DNA from: an uncultured Cohaesibacter sp. | GTDB lineage: Bacteria > Pseudomonadota > Alphaproteobacteria > Rhizobiales > Cohaesibacteraceae | Assembly (NCBI RefSeq): GCF_963676275.1 | Contig: NZ_OY781091.1 | Coordinates: 4,793,001-4,857,000 of the forward strand | Reading direction: 5' to 3' | DNA length: 64,000 nt | Shown here: positions 1 through 7,805 of the stretch, piece by piece | Layout of the letters: the number at the start of each line of letters is the position of its first letter | Position numbering within the stretch: the first letter of the stretch is position 1 | The notes under the pieces: generated by a model | What the model saw: only the letters and a program-made list of their open reading frames with translations | What the model was told of the DNA's origin: nothing | The model's database searches: none | Made by a program: the position numbers and the translations under genes

Positions 1-1137
1 ATGTTCCTCACCTTCGCATCGGTCTTCCCCGATGGAGCCACAGAGGATGATCTGACAAGCATCTACCGCCCCCGCCCCGGCTTGCCCTTCACCCAGATGA
101 CCATGAAAGACGGCTCCAGACATCTGATCTGGACGACATTCACGCCAAAGCAGATCGACATCAATGTTCACAGCGAGAAGGGCGAAGCCTATCTGGACAG
201 CATCCTGACCCGCTTTTCCGAGGCCGGTATCCGCTGCATCCGTCTTGACGCGGCAGGCTATGCCATCAAGAAACCGGGCACCAGCTGCTTCATGATTCCC
301 GAGACCTACGATTTCCTCGCCCAGCTGACCACCAAGGCCAAGGCGCGCGGCATGGAGGTATTGGTCGAGATTCACAGCTACTATCAGGATCAGATCGAAA
401 TCTCAAAGAAGGTCGACCGGGTCTATGACTTTGCCCTGCCACCGCTGATCATGCATGCGCTTTTCACCGCAGATGCAGAGCCCCTGGCGCGCTGGCTGCA
501 AGTCAGCCCGCGCAATGCCCTGACGGTGCTGGATACCCATGACGGCATCGGCGTGATCGATGTTGGCGCTCATTCCGATGGTCGTCCGGGCCTTCTAGAA
601 CCCGAAGCCATTCACAATCTGGTGGAAAGCATGCATGAGCGCACCAACGGCACCTCGCGGCTCGCGACCGGGGCAAGAGCGTCCAATCTCGATCTCTATC
701 AGGTCAATTCCACCTATTTTGACGCCATCGGGCGGCGGGAGAATGAATATCTGATTGCCCGCGCCCTGCAATTCTTTGCACCCGGTATCCCGCAAATCTA
801 TTATATCGGCCTGCTGGGCGCTGAAAATGACATGGCGCTGCTCGAGAAGACCGATGTCGGGCGCGATATCAACCGCCATTACTACAAGAAAGGCGAAGTC
901 GAAGCTGCCCTCAAGACGCCGATGGTTGCTGCGCTGACGGATCTGATCCGCTTCCGAAACGAACACCCTGCCTTTGGCGGTGCCTTCTCGCTTGGCCAGC
1001 CGGCCCGCTCCCGGATCGAATTGAGCTGGAAGGCCGAAGGCCAATGGGCCAAACTCTCTGTCGATTTCGACAAGATGGAAGCGACCATTTCCCATACGGC
1101 TGACGATGGTGTCGCCAGCTTCCGGGTGGAGGCCTGA
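1..1137 (+). CDS. Sucrose phosphorylase (GH13_18), 5' end cut by window
   Basis: The 378 visible residues are the C-terminal three quarters of a sucrose phosphorylase, which converts sucrose and phosphate to glucose 1-phosphate and fructose in the cytoplasm. The ATG at base 1 is an internal methionine: the family is about 490-500 residues and roughly 110 are missing upstream. Visible family motifs are RLDAAGYAIKK with the nucleophile D83, VEIHSYY with the acid/base E123, and LDTHDG with the transition-state stabiliser D181; the D83-E123 spacing of 40 and D83-D181 spacing of 98 match the well-studied bifidobacterial enzyme. YQVNSTY and GRDINRHYY near residues 230-300 are also typical. A related GH13_18 glucosylglycerate or sucrose 6-phosphate phosphorylase is less likely but not excluded without the N-terminus. 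The next gene starts 409 bases later and is unrelated in function. Confidence 0.9.
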   Translation: MFLTFASVFPDGATEDDLTSIYRPRPGLPFTQMTMKDGSRHLIWTTFTPKQIDINVHSEKGEAYLDSILTRFSEAGIRCIRLDAAGYAIKKPGTSCFMIPETYDFLAQLTTKAKARGMEVLVEIHSYYQDQIEISKKVDRVYDFALPPLIMHALFTADAEPLARWLQVSPRNALTVLDTHDGIGVIDVGAHSDGRPGLLEPEAIHNLVESMHERTNGTSRLATGARASNLDLYQVNSTYFDAIGRRENEYLIARALQFFAPGIPQIYYIGLLGAENDMALLEKTDVGRDINRHYYKKGEVEAALKTPMVAALTDLIRFRNEHPAFGGAFSLGQPARSRIELSWKAEGQWAKLSVDFDKMEATISHTADDGVASFRVEA

Positions 1138-1546
1138 CACACCCCCCCAAAGTAGAATGAACCTGAAACGGGTTATAACTTGCAATTGTTCAAAAAACAC
1201 GCATGCTTGAATTAATGCCTAAAAGGGAGGCATTTCAACATGGCGCGACCGGCACAACCTTGAGTAAAATTTAAGCTGGAAATAACTCAAAGTGGTTGGA
1301 ACGCCATATTGAAACGGCATACCATGCCAAAAAAAGCAAGTTTCTGCACAAATTGTGACACTTGGTCCAAAATTTGCTTTTTGATAAGTTGTAACAGTTC
1401 ATTTGTACGTTTCAGGCTCAAAGGACGGTTTTCCGCACATCAGACTGCATTCGGCAAAGCTCATGAACCGATAAGCCGTAAGGGCAGAAAACTGCGGGAA
1501 AGCAGACAACGCGGGCAATTGAAGCGCCAACATAAAGGTGCATCGC
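1138..1546. other. Intergenic region, likely promoter of the ATP-grasp cluster
   Basis: This stretch of about 400 bases is richer in A and T than the flanking genes and has no convincing reading frame. It contains a weak inverted repeat (TTGAGT near 1260 and ACTCAA near 1285) that could act on either transcript. I see no clear hairpin-plus-T-tract terminator for the upstream gene. By position it should hold the promoter for the five-gene cluster starting at 1547, but I cannot point to a consensus promoter. Confidence 0.4.
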
Positions 1547-3016
1547 GTGAGTAATTATGATCCCTGCGCATTTTTTTGCGAAATGTCGAGCAGGATGGCA
1601 GACCGCAGTCCGAAGTTGGAAAGTATCTGGCAAAGGTTTGATGGGGCAGATTTCGACAATCTGAAGGCAAGGGCCAAGGATGCGGATCTGGAACTTTTCA
1701 ATCTCGGCGTAACCTTCACTGTCTATAGCGACAAGGATGTTATTGATCGCGTCTTGCCCTTTGACATCATACCACGCGTGCTGACCGCCAGCGAATGGGA
1801 CACAATTGACCGGGGTGTCATTCAGCGCGTCTCCGCCATCAACGCCTTCCTGCATGATATCTATAACGACCGCCACATCATCAATGACGGAACAATTCCG
1901 GCCGATCTCGTTCTGGGCAATTCCAACTATCGCGAAGTCATGGTCGGCTTCACCCCGGCATGCAATGTCTATACCCATATTTCCGGCACCGATATCATTC
2001 GCGATGACAGCGGCGAATTTCTCGTGCTGGAAGACAATGTGCGCTCACCATCCGGTGTGTCCTACGTGGTTGAAAACCGGCATCTGATGGAGCGCTCCTT
2101 CCCGGATCTGCTTGCCGATCTGAAATTGCGCAAGGTGTCTGACTATGGCACCAACCTGTTTGCCAAACTGAGCGAAACCGCCCCTGACGGCTGTCTGGAC
2201 AAGGATGACCCGCAGATTGTCGTCATGTCTCCGGGCATGTTCAACTCGGCCTATTTCGAGCATATTTTCCTCGCCCGCGAAATGGGTGTTCCGGTTGTCG
2301 AGGGAAGCGATCTCTTCTGCGATGATGACAAGGTCTATATGAAGACCATCGGCGGTCCGCGCCGGGTCGATGTCATCTATCGCCGCATTGATGATGAATT
2401 TCTTGACCCCGACGCCTTCCGGCCCGATTCCATGCTGGGTGTCAAAGGGCTGGTCAAGGCCATGCTGAAGGGCAATGTCACCATCGCCAATGCGCTGGGC
2501 ACTGGCGTTGCCGATGACAAGGCGGTCTATGCCTATATGCCGCGCATCATCAGATATTATCTCAATGAAGAGCCGATCCTGAACAATGTGAAAACCCACA
2601 TCTGCCGGGAAAGTGATGCGCTGCAATATACGCTCGATCATCTGCATGAACTGGTGGTCAAACCCGTCGGCGAATCCGGCGGCTATGGCATCACCATCGG
2701 CCCCAAGGCCAGCAAGGAAGAGCTGGCCGAGGCACGCGCAGCCCTGCTGGCCAATCCGAGCAATTTCATCGCCCAGCCGATGATCTCCCTTTCCGTCTGC
2801 CCGACATTGGGCGAAACAGATCTGGTCGCCCGCCATGTGGACCTGCGCCCCTTTGCCATCACCGGCAAGGGCACCTGGGTCCTGCCGGGTGGGCTCACCC
2901 GCGTCGCCCTCAAGGAAGGCTCGCTGATCGTCAACTCCTCGCAGGGAGGCGGCACGAAAGACACATGGGTCCTTGCCGAAGACCAATTCAATTCAAATGA
3001 CGGAGGCAACTCATGA
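1547..3016 (+). CDS. Circularly permuted ATP-grasp type 2 protein (DUF404/DUF407)
   Basis: A 489-residue protein of the circularly permuted ATP-grasp family, predicted carboxylate-amine/peptide ligases of unknown substrate. The N-terminal part has the family string FTVYSDKD...LPFDIIPRVL, followed by RVSAINAFLHDIY and a conserved LVLEDNVRSPSGVSYV segment. The C-terminal ATP-grasp half carries VVKPVGESGGYGI, with K372 as the probable nucleotide-binding lysine, and VDLRPFAI. I chose the GTG at 1547 because AAAGG lies 8 bases upstream and the resulting N-terminus (MSNYDP) resembles relatives; a GTG at 1538 and ATGs at 1583 and 1595 have poorer sites. It overlaps the alpha-E gene by 4 bases (ATGA), implying translational coupling. 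The family is known from comparative genomics to travel with alpha-E and transglutaminase genes; no reaction can be assigned from sequence. Confidence 0.9.
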   Translation: MSNYDPCAFFCEMSSRMADRSPKLESIWQRFDGADFDNLKARAKDADLELFNLGVTFTVYSDKDVIDRVLPFDIIPRVLTASEWDTIDRGVIQRVSAINAFLHDIYNDRHIINDGTIPADLVLGNSNYREVMVGFTPACNVYTHISGTDIIRDDSGEFLVLEDNVRSPSGVSYVVENRHLMERSFPDLLADLKLRKVSDYGTNLFAKLSETAPDGCLDKDDPQIVVMSPGMFNSAYFEHIFLAREMGVPVVEGSDLFCDDDKVYMKTIGGPRRVDVIYRRIDDEFLDPDAFRPDSMLGVKGLVKAMLKGNVTIANALGTGVADDKAVYAYMPRIIRYYLNEEPILNNVKTHICRESDALQYTLDHLHELVVKPVGESGGYGITIGPKASKEELAEARAALLANPSNFIAQPMISLSVCPTLGETDLVARHVDLRPFAITGKGTWVLPGGLTRVALKEGSLIVNSSQGGGTKDTWVLAEDQFNSNDGGNS

Positions 3017-4026
3017 GTCTGCTACTGAGTCGCTATGCTGAAGCCCTGTTCTGGTTCGCCCGCTATATCGAACGCTCCGCAAGTCTGGCCCGCATTCTCA
3101 ATGTGCAAGCCAGCTTCTGGCAGGATCATTCCAGTCAGGAGAACTGGGCCTCCATCCTTTCGCTCTATGTCGATACGGAACGCTTTACCAAACACCACGG
3201 CCATATCACCGCCCAGAAGGTGGCCAAATTCTACATCACCGACCGGGAAAATCCCGGCTCCATCCTCTCCTGCCTCTGGGCAGCGCGTGAAAATGCCCGT
3301 CTGCTGCGGCCGCTGATCTCCGTTTCCATGTGGTCCTATATCAATGTTTCCTACAATGAAATGAAGAGCCTGAGCGACCGCGATCTGGATGCCGCGCGCC
3401 TGTCGCGCACCTGCGAATCCATCGCCCGCACCTGTGATGCAATCATGGGGGTCACCGAAGGCACCTATTATCGCGATGCCGGCTGGCGCTTCTATCAGCT
3501 CGGCTTGTGGATCGAACGGGCCGACCAGACCAGCCGTCTGCTTGATGTCAAGGTTGCCCAGGTGGCAAGCTTCAACGGACTGGATCAGACCGAAACCGTG
3601 GCCGACATGGAATTCTGGAAACTGCTGCTGCATTCCTTTGAGGCCTATCACGCCTTCCAGCGCGCCAAACCGGGCCGGATGGACCCCAAAAAGGTCGCCA
3701 ATTTCCTGATGTTCAACGAGAGTTTCCCCAGATCGCTCACCCATTGCATCGGCGAAATTCAGGACATGCTCAACGAGCTCTATATGGGCTATCGATTGCG
3801 CCGTGTCGCCCAGTGTTATGAAGAAGTCGAAATGTTGTTGTATGAGCTTGAAGCAGCCGCAAAGGATCCCCATCTGCATCTGCGTTTTCATGGTTTCAAC
3901 GACAAGGTGCAGAACCGCCTCATGGAAATAACGAGCCGGTTGGGCAAATTCTTTTTCGGGCATGCAGACTGGTCAAAAGAGGCGGAAGAATGCGAGGCTC
4001 AAATCCAGTCTCAATCCACTTCCTGA
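3013..4026 (+). CDS. Alpha-E domain protein (DUF403)
   Basis: A 337-residue, largely alpha-helical cytoplasmic protein of the alpha-E (DUF403) family. The opening motif LLSRYAEALFWFARYIERSASLARIL and the later LGLWIERADQTSRLLDVK are diagnostic. Alpha-E proteins have no established activity; they are almost always encoded beside, or fused to, circularly permuted ATP-grasp proteins and are thought to be their partner subunit. Here the start codon overlaps the stop of the ATP-grasp gene by 4 bases, and the same two domains recur as a fusion at 7806-10424, which supports a physical complex. No signal peptide or membrane segment is visible. Confidence 0.9.
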   Translation: MSLLLSRYAEALFWFARYIERSASLARILNVQASFWQDHSSQENWASILSLYVDTERFTKHHGHITAQKVAKFYITDRENPGSILSCLWAARENARLLRPLISVSMWSYINVSYNEMKSLSDRDLDAARLSRTCESIARTCDAIMGVTEGTYYRDAGWRFYQLGLWIERADQTSRLLDVKVAQVASFNGLDQTETVADMEFWKLLLHSFEAYHAFQRAKPGRMDPKKVANFLMFNESFPRSLTHCIGEIQDMLNELYMGYRLRRVAQCYEEVEMLLYELEAAAKDPHLHLRFHGFNDKVQNRLMEITSRLGKFFFGHADWSKEAEECEAQIQSQSTS

Positions 4027-4137
4027 CGCCATATCTGAAACGACAGATTCAAACTTTCATTCGTGATCTTTTCCTGATCCGCCCATCGGCACTTGTCCGC
4101 ATGTGGATCCGGGGCTTGAAACAAAGGCACATGCATA

Positions 4138-7100
4138 ATGTCCATTCATGCAGCTCTGACGCACAAGACCAAATATATTTATGATCGCCCCACGGGCATG
4201 GGCCCGCAGATCATTCGCCTGCGCCCCGCCCCCCATACGCGCAACCAGATCCTGTCCTATTCCCTCAATATCGAACCGGCCGACCACTGGATCAACTGGC
4301 AGCAGGACCCGTTCGGCAACTATATGGCGCGCATCGTCTTTCCTGAAAAGATCAGATCCTTTTCAGTGACGGTTGATCTGGTTACCGACATGTCGGTGAT
4401 CAATCCGTTCGACTTTTTCATCGAAGAAAGTGCCGAACATTTCCCCTTCAAATATGCCGATACAGAGAAGAAGGATCTTGCCCCCTATCTGGAGCTGGGC
4501 GAGACGACCCCGCTTCTGGCCGCTCTGCTCAAGGAAATCGAACCGATCCACAAGAACAAGGAGATCAAGACCGTCGATCTGCTGGTTCAGGTCAATCATC
4601 TGATCGAGAGCAAGATCGACTATCTCATCCGCATGGAACCGGGCGTCCAGTCACCAGAAGAAACGCTGACCAAATGCTCCGGCTCCTGCCGCGACAGCTC
4701 ATGGCTGCTGGTGCATGTCATGCGTCATCTGGGGCTGGCCGCGCGTTTCACCTCGGGCTATCTGATCCAGCTCAAACCGGATGTCAAACCCCTTGAAGGC
4801 CCGGAAGGCACCGATCATGATTTCACCGACCTGCATGCCTGGACAGAGGTCTATATTCCCGGCGCAGGCTGGATCGGCCTTGATCCGACATCGGGCCTGC
4901 TGACAGGCGAAAGCCATATTCCGCTCGCCGCGACACCGCATCCGATCTCGGCAGCGCCGATCACCGGTGCCCATGACAAGGCGGAAGTCGAATTCGAGTT
5001 CGAAATGGATGTGCAGCGCATTTTCGAGCGCCCCCGCGTCACCAAACCCTATACGGACGAACAATGGAAGACCATCAACAAGGTGGGAGAGATGGTCGAC
5101 AAGCGCCTCAAGGACGGCGATGTCCGCCTGACCATGGGCGGCGAACCGACCTTTGTTTCCATCGATGATTATGAAGGGGACGAATGGAACACCGGTGCGG
5201 TTGGCCCGACCAAGCGCTATTACGCCGAAAATCTGATCCGCCGCCTGCGTGATCGCTTTGCACCCGGCGGCCTGCTGCATTTCGGGCAGGGCAAATGGTA
5301 TCCCGGCGAGCAGCTTCCCCGCTGGGCCTTTTCGCTCTATTGGCGCGCCGACGAGGAACCGCTCTGGGAAGATCCCGCACTGATTGATCAGGAAACCCCG
5401 CAGCAGCCTGCGGATTCCAAAATCGCCCAGCGCTTCATCTACAAATTGGCCGAAAAGCTCAAGATCGATCCCAAATGTGTGCTGACCGCCTATGAGGATC
5501 CGGCCCATTTCTCGCTGGTCGAGCAGAAGCTGCCGATCAATCTGGACCCCTCCGATAACAAGATAGAGGATCCGGCCGAACGCGCCCGCGTCATCAAGGT
5601 GTTCGAGAAGGGCCTCACCGCCCCGGCCGGCTTCGTGCTGCCGGTTCAGGCTTGGAACAGCGAAGCCTATGGCCGCTCATGGATGTCCGAGGTCTGGAAA
5701 TTCCGTCGCGACCGGCTCTTCCTCATCCCCGGCGACAGCCCGGTCGGCTTCCGCCTGCCGCTTGGCTCCCTTACCTATCTGCCCGAAACCCAGTTTCCCC
5801 ATGTGATCCCGATGGATCCACATGCGGCCCACGCAGCCCTTCCCGCCCGCGAGGCACTTCTGCGCGACCGGCGCAAGCCCTTCACCCCGCGTGAAAAGCT
5901 AAGGAAAACCGATCCGGCCAAGCTGCTCGATGCACCCGAGGTGCAATGGCACCAGACCGAATATAAAACCTTCATTCCCATGAATGAGGTTTCCGGCCAT
6001 GTCCGCACCGCCCTTTCGGTCGAACCGCGCGACGGGCATCTTTGCATCTTCATGCCGCCGCTGCACAATGCCGAAGACTATGCCGCCATGGTCGCAGCCA
6101 TTGAGGATGCAGCCAAGGATGTCGGCCAGCCGGTGCATATAGAAGGCTATGAACCACCATTCGATCCCCGCCTCAATGTCATCAAGGTGACGCCGGATCC
6201 GGGTGTTATCGAGGTCAATATCCAGCCCGCATCCAACTGGAAAGAGGCCAGCAAGATCACCCAGATCCTCTATGAAGAGGCGCGCCTTGCCCGTCTGGGA
6301 ACCGAGAAATTCATGCTCGATGGTCGCCACACCGGTACCGGCGGCGGCAACCATATCGTGCTGGGGGGTGTCACGCCCTCGGACAGCCCGTTTTTGAGGC
6401 GCCCCGATCTGGTGGCCAGCCTCGTCACCTATTGGCAGAATCATCCCAGCCTGTCCTATCTCTTCTCGGGCACCTTCATCGGCCCGACCTCTCAGGCTCC
6501 CCGGATAGATGAAGGCCGCCATGACAATCTCTATGAGCTGGAAATCGCCCTCAAGCAGGTCCCGCTACCCGGAGAGGGCTTCATTCCCAACTGGCAGGTC
6601 GATCGCCTGTTCCGCAACCTGCTGATTGATGTGACCGGCAACACCCACCGGGCAGAAATCTGCATCGACAAGCTCTTCTCGCCCGATGGCCCGACCGGCC
6701 GCCTTGGCCTGGTGGAATTCCGCTCCTTCGAAATGCCACCCCATGCCCAGATGTCACTGGCCCAGCAATTGCTGCTGCGCGCCATCATCGTCCGCCTGTG
6801 GGAGAAGCCCTATCGCAACCGGCTGGTGCGCTGGGGCACGCAATTGCATGACCGTTTCATGCTACCCCATTATGTCCGCGAGGATTTCCGCGACATTCTC
6901 AAGGATCTCTCCCTGCATGGACTGGAGCTGGATGAGGCCTGGTTTGCGCCCCATTTCGAATTCCGCTTCCCACGCTATGGCGAGGTCAATTATGACGGTG
7001 TCCAGATCGAGCTGCGTCAGGCGCTGGAACCATGGAACGTACTGGGCGAGGAAGGCGTCATCGGCGGCACGGCGCGCTATGTGGACAGCTCGCTCGAGCG

Positions 7101-7515
7101 GGTTCAGGTCAAGGCCAAGGGCATCAACCCGGAACGTCATATCCTCTCGGTCAACGGCATAGCCATTCCGCTACAGCCAACCGGACGGCAGGATGAGGCC
7201 GTGGCAGGCATCCGCTATCGGGCCTGGCAGCCCCCTTCCTGCCTGCATCCGATGATTGGTGTGCACACGCCGCTGACCTTCGATCTGATGGACAAATGGA
7301 ACAGGCGTTCTCTGGGCGGCTGCCGCTATCATGTCGCCCATCCGGGTGGACGCGGCTATGATATCTTCCCCGTCAATGCCTATGAGGCAGAAAGCCGCCG
7401 CCTCTCCCGCTTCGAGATGATGGGCCACACTCCCGGCTATGCCGAACCGGTCAGGCTGGAGCAGAGCGTGGAATTCCCCTACACGCTGGATCTGCGGCTG
7501 GCATCTGTCAGCTAG
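4138..7515 (+). CDS. Transglutaminase-like/DUF2126 putative amidoligase fusion
   Basis: A very large protein of 1125 residues. Residues 1-90 are the N-terminal beta-rich domain that precedes bacterial transglutaminase-like cysteine proteases. Residues about 150-260 form the transglutaminase core with an intact catalytic triad: C184 in GSCRDSSW, H233 in DLHAWTEVY and D249 in GLDPTSG. From about residue 340 onward is the DUF2126 region, which Pfam describes as a putative amidoligase; visible conserved strings are MGGEPTFVSIDD, TGTGGGNHIVLGG and VEFRSFEMPPHAQM. It therefore joins a predicted peptidase or amidase with a predicted ligase. It begins 111 bases after the alpha-E gene, likely in the same transcript. 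The substrate is unknown. Confidence 0.9.
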   Translation: MSIHAALTHKTKYIYDRPTGMGPQIIRLRPAPHTRNQILSYSLNIEPADHWINWQQDPFGNYMARIVFPEKIRSFSVTVDLVTDMSVINPFDFFIEESAEHFPFKYADTEKKDLAPYLELGETTPLLAALLKEIEPIHKNKEIKTVDLLVQVNHLIESKIDYLIRMEPGVQSPEETLTKCSGSCRDSSWLLVHVMRHLGLAARFTSGYLIQLKPDVKPLEGPEGTDHDFTDLHAWTEVYIPGAGWIGLDPTSGLLTGESHIPLAATPHPISAAPITGAHDKAEVEFEFEMDVQRIFERPRVTKPYTDEQWKTINKVGEMVDKRLKDGDVRLTMGGEPTFVSIDDYEGDEWNTGAVGPTKRYYAENLIRRLRDRFAPGGLLHFGQGKWYPGEQLPRWAFSLYWRADEEPLWEDPALIDQETPQQPADSKIAQRFIYKLAEKLKIDPKCVLTAYEDPAHFSLVEQKLPINLDPSDNKIEDPAERARVIKVFEKGLTAPAGFVLPVQAWNSEAYGRSWMSEVWKFRRDRLFLIPGDSPVGFRLPLGSLTYLPETQFPHVIPMDPHAAHAALPAREALLRDRRKPFTPREKLRKTDPAKLLDAPEVQWHQTEYKTFIPMNEVSGHVRTALSVEPRDGHLCIFMPPLHNAEDYAAMVAAIEDAAKDVGQPVHIEGYEPPFDPRLNVIKVTPDPGVIEVNIQPASNWKEASKITQILYEEARLARLGTEKFMLDGRHTGTGGGNHIVLGGVTPSDSPFLRRPDLVASLVTYWQNHPSLSYLFSGTFIGPTSQAPRIDEGRHDNLYELEIALKQVPLPGEGFIPNWQVDRLFRNLLIDVTGNTHRAEICIDKLFSPDGPTGRLGLVEFRSFEMPPHAQMSLAQQLLLRAIIVRLWEKPYRNRLVRWGTQLHDRFMLPHYVREDFRDILKDLSLHGLELDEAWFAPHFEFRFPRYGEVNYDGVQIELRQALEPWNVLGEEGVIGGTARYVDSSLERVQVKAKGINPERHILSVNGIAIPLQPTGRQDEAVAGIRYRAWQPPSCLHPMIGVHTPLTFDLMDKWNRRSLGGCRYHVAHPGGRGYDIFPVNAYEAESRRLSRFEMMGHTPGYAEPVRLEQSVEFPYTLDLRLASVS

Positions 7516-7805
7516 ACGCCGCCGCTGAGGCGGAAAACGAACAAAGAACCGACGGGGCTGAAGCAAAAGGACTTCTGCCCTGTCTTTACCGCCCGCCCTG
7601 ACGCCACAAGCTGTGTTATTCCTGCCATGAAGCCATGACAAAATAGCACCTGCGTATCATTTGAATCTGTGGCTTTGTAATTTTACCGAACAAATGATAA
7701 AAGCGTAGATCCATTCCCCACCGACCGCCCATAGGGGAATGGAAAGATATTCCGGCTTAATGATAACAATAAGGCTCCCATGTGGACCAGCGTCACGGAG
7801 TGAAA
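7516..7805. other. Intergenic gap inside the ATP-grasp cluster
   Basis: This 290-base gap is the longest inside the cluster. It starts with a short GC-rich inverted repeat (CGCCGC-TGAG-GCGG region, about 7517-7533) with no T-tract, then becomes AT-rich near 7640-7770. It may hold a second promoter for the fused ATP-grasp gene, but no consensus element is clear. Confidence 0.3.

Noticed and set aside
1-3. ATG at the first base as a true start
   Set aside because: Alignment by eye with known sucrose phosphorylases shows about 110 residues are missing upstream.
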